NCBI GenBank assembly: GCA_945957305.1
Contig: CAMFLN010000241.1
Span: 1-5,927 of the forward strand
DNA from: an uncultured Planctomycetaceae bacterium
GTDB taxonomy: Bacteria; Planctomycetota; Planctomycetia; Pirellulales; JACPPG01
Direction of reading: 5' to 3'
Length of the DNA: 5,927 nt
Shown here in pieces: positions 5,070 through 5,927 of the stretch. The notes under the pieces were generated by a model. That model saw nothing but the letters and a program-made list of their open reading frames with translations, searched no databases and was not told the origin of the DNA. Made by a program: the position numbers and the translations under genes. How positions within the stretch are numbered: position 1 is the stretch's first letter; every line of letters begins with the position of its first letter.

Positions 5070-5734
5070 TGCGCGCCCTGGCACGCAAAGAGCTGCGCGA
5101 GCTGCTGCCGCTATTGGCCCTGGCCGCGATCGTGCAGGTGATCATCGTCTGCTCGTCGATGCACGTGAACCTCGGGATTCGCCTCGTGACGCAAAGCGCG
5201 GACCTGATTCCCTTTGTCGGTCAGGATGCCATTTGGCAAGTGTTTCTTGTCGGCGGACTACTGGCGGGGTCCGTAGGTCTGCGACAGACGATGTGGGAGT
5301 CGAACCGCCATACCTGGCAGTTTCTGCTGCATCGCCCCTTGCCGCGCGAGGCGTTGTTCGGCGCCAAGCTCGCCGTCGGCGCTGCGGCTTCCACGCTCGT
5401 CGTGGTCGTCCCCATCCTATGGTACGCCTTGTGGGCCGCTAGTCCCGGCGCGCACGCTAGCCCGTTCTTTTGGTCGATGACCATCTGGGCGTGGCTGCTG
5501 TGTGCGCTCATGCCGCTGGTGTATCTGGGGGCTTTTCTCAGCGGCCTGCGTTCGGCCCGCTGGTACGGCAGCCGCTTCTTGCCGTTGGCGGCTGCCTTGC
5601 TGGCGATGTTCCTGTGCTACGGCCTGTCGGCAGCTCTTTCCTGGCACGTGGCGGCGCTGGTTGCCGGGGGCGTTGTCGCTGCGGGGTATGTGGCCGTGAT
5701 CCTGTTCGTCGCCCGCACGCGTGACTTTTCTTAA
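5066..5734 (+). CDS. ABC-2-type transporter permease
   Basis: The protein has 222 residues with about six hydrophobic segments: 13-31, 54-72, 100-125, 136-160, 170-190 and 195-216. The N-terminus Met-Met-Arg-Ala-Leu-Ala-Arg-Lys-Glu-Leu and the cytosolic loop Trp-Glu-Ser-Asn-Arg-His-Thr-Trp-Gln-Phe-Leu-Leu-His-Arg-Pro-Leu-Pro-Arg (77-94) match the ABC-2 membrane-protein pattern, where this loop contacts the ATPase. I take the ATG at 5066 because it overlaps the ATPase stop as ATGA and has TGGGAGA (5052-5058) seven bases upstream; an in-frame ATG at 5051 lies inside that site. Such overlap indicates translational coupling and fixed stoichiometry. At 222 residues it has one transmembrane half of six helices, so the working transporter would need a homodimer or a further membrane partner. 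The next gene, 13 bp on, encodes a membrane protein and is a candidate partner. Confidence 0.9.
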   Translation: MMRALARKELRELLPLLALAAIVQVIIVCSSMHVNLGIRLVTQSADLIPFVGQDAIWQVFLVGGLLAGSVGLRQTMWESNRHTWQFLLHRPLPREALFGAKLAVGAAASTLVVVVPILWYALWAASPGAHASPFFWSMTIWAWLLCALMPLVYLGAFLSGLRSARWYGSRFLPLAAALLAMFLCYGLSAALSWHVAALVAGGVVAAGYVAVILFVARTRDFS

Positions 5735-5747
5735 GGCGAGAAAAACG

Positions 5748-5927
5748 ATGAACCAGCGAAGGCGTTTGAATCGTGTCGCGCCGTTTGTGCTCGCTTTGCT
5801 GATCGGCGCGGGCTTCCTGGGGGTGTGGGGATTCGTCATCGTCTGGAGCCAGGCCGTGATTGGCACCTGGCTATTCCCGTCGCGTAACGAAGGGCTCGAG
5901 GTTACGGCCGATGGGCGCGCCTTGGTG
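5748..5927 (+). CDS. N-terminal part of a membrane-anchored protein, third structural gene of the ABC operon (truncated by window end)
   Basis: The ATG at 5748 is preceded by AAGGCGAG (5733-5740) at seven bases and lies 13 bp past the permease stop. The frame stays open for 60 codons to the window edge. The protein starts with a basic stretch (Asn-Gln-Arg-Arg-Arg-Leu-Asn-Arg), then one long hydrophobic helix at about residues 10-33, then Trp-Ser-Gln-Ala-Val-Ile-Gly-Thr-Trp-Leu-Phe-Pro and a polar region from residue 45. The helix has no evident signal-peptidase site, so it is probably a single anchor with the rest outside the cytoplasm, although more helices may follow beyond the window. I cannot assign a family. 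By position it is cotranscribed with the transporter and could be an accessory or periplasmic-facing subunit. Confidence 0.75.
   Translation, partial: MNQRRRLNRVAPFVLALLIGAGFLGVWGFVIVWSQAVIGTWLFPSRNEGLEVTADGRALV

Noticed and set aside
5417..5866. 149-residue minus-strand open frame
   Set aside because: It is antisense to the permease and the next gene, is rich in Gln/Arg/His/Pro, and lacks any motif.

Overview
The window is GC-rich bacterial chromosomal DNA with strong G/C preference at third codon positions. It mixes a membrane-anchored DUF1028 protein, a secreted concanavalin-A-like (DUF1080/LamG-type) protein, several small unrecognised proteins and a YtrA-type GntR/ABC-2 operon. This mix suggests a planctomycete, perhaps of the Pirellulales. 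That placement is inference from gene content and style; there is no rRNA or other marker gene here. Nothing indicates a recent mobile element, phage or CRISPR array.

Layout. At the left edge a small plus-strand gene of unknown function (3-305) converges on a long minus-strand gene (354-1574). The latter encodes a DUF1028 (Ntn-hydrolase-clan) domain behind an N-terminal membrane anchor, with a peptidoglycan-binding-like C-terminal domain. A 231-bp divergent spacer (1575-1805) leads to a 92-residue plus-strand gene of unknown function (1806-2084). That gene ends only 17 bp from the end of a minus-strand RidA/YjgF-family gene (2102-2566), which has a plausible promoter in the 195-bp gap upstream. 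Next is a minus-strand gene for a secreted beta-sandwich protein (2762-3502).

Right part, 3503-5927, is one regulated unit on the plus strand. It contains a short GntR regulator of the YtrA subfamily (GTG start at 3692), an ABC-2-type ATPase (4155-5069), a six-helix ABC-2 permease coupled to it by an ATGA overlap (5066-5734), and the first 60 codons of a single-anchor membrane protein that runs off the window (5748 onward). In front of the regulator sits a perfect 12-bp palindrome overlapping a candidate -10 box, together with a third copy of the same half-site. This fits autorepression of the whole operon, probably relieved by a small ligand or envelope stress. The substrate of the transporter cannot be read from the sequence.

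I see no convincing wholly new system. The points most worth a second look are the three-half-site operator, the ABC ATPase with Asp in place of the catalytic Glu and Glu in place of the Q-loop Gln, the truncated third operon member, and the anchored DUF1028/peptidoglycan-binding-like fusion.
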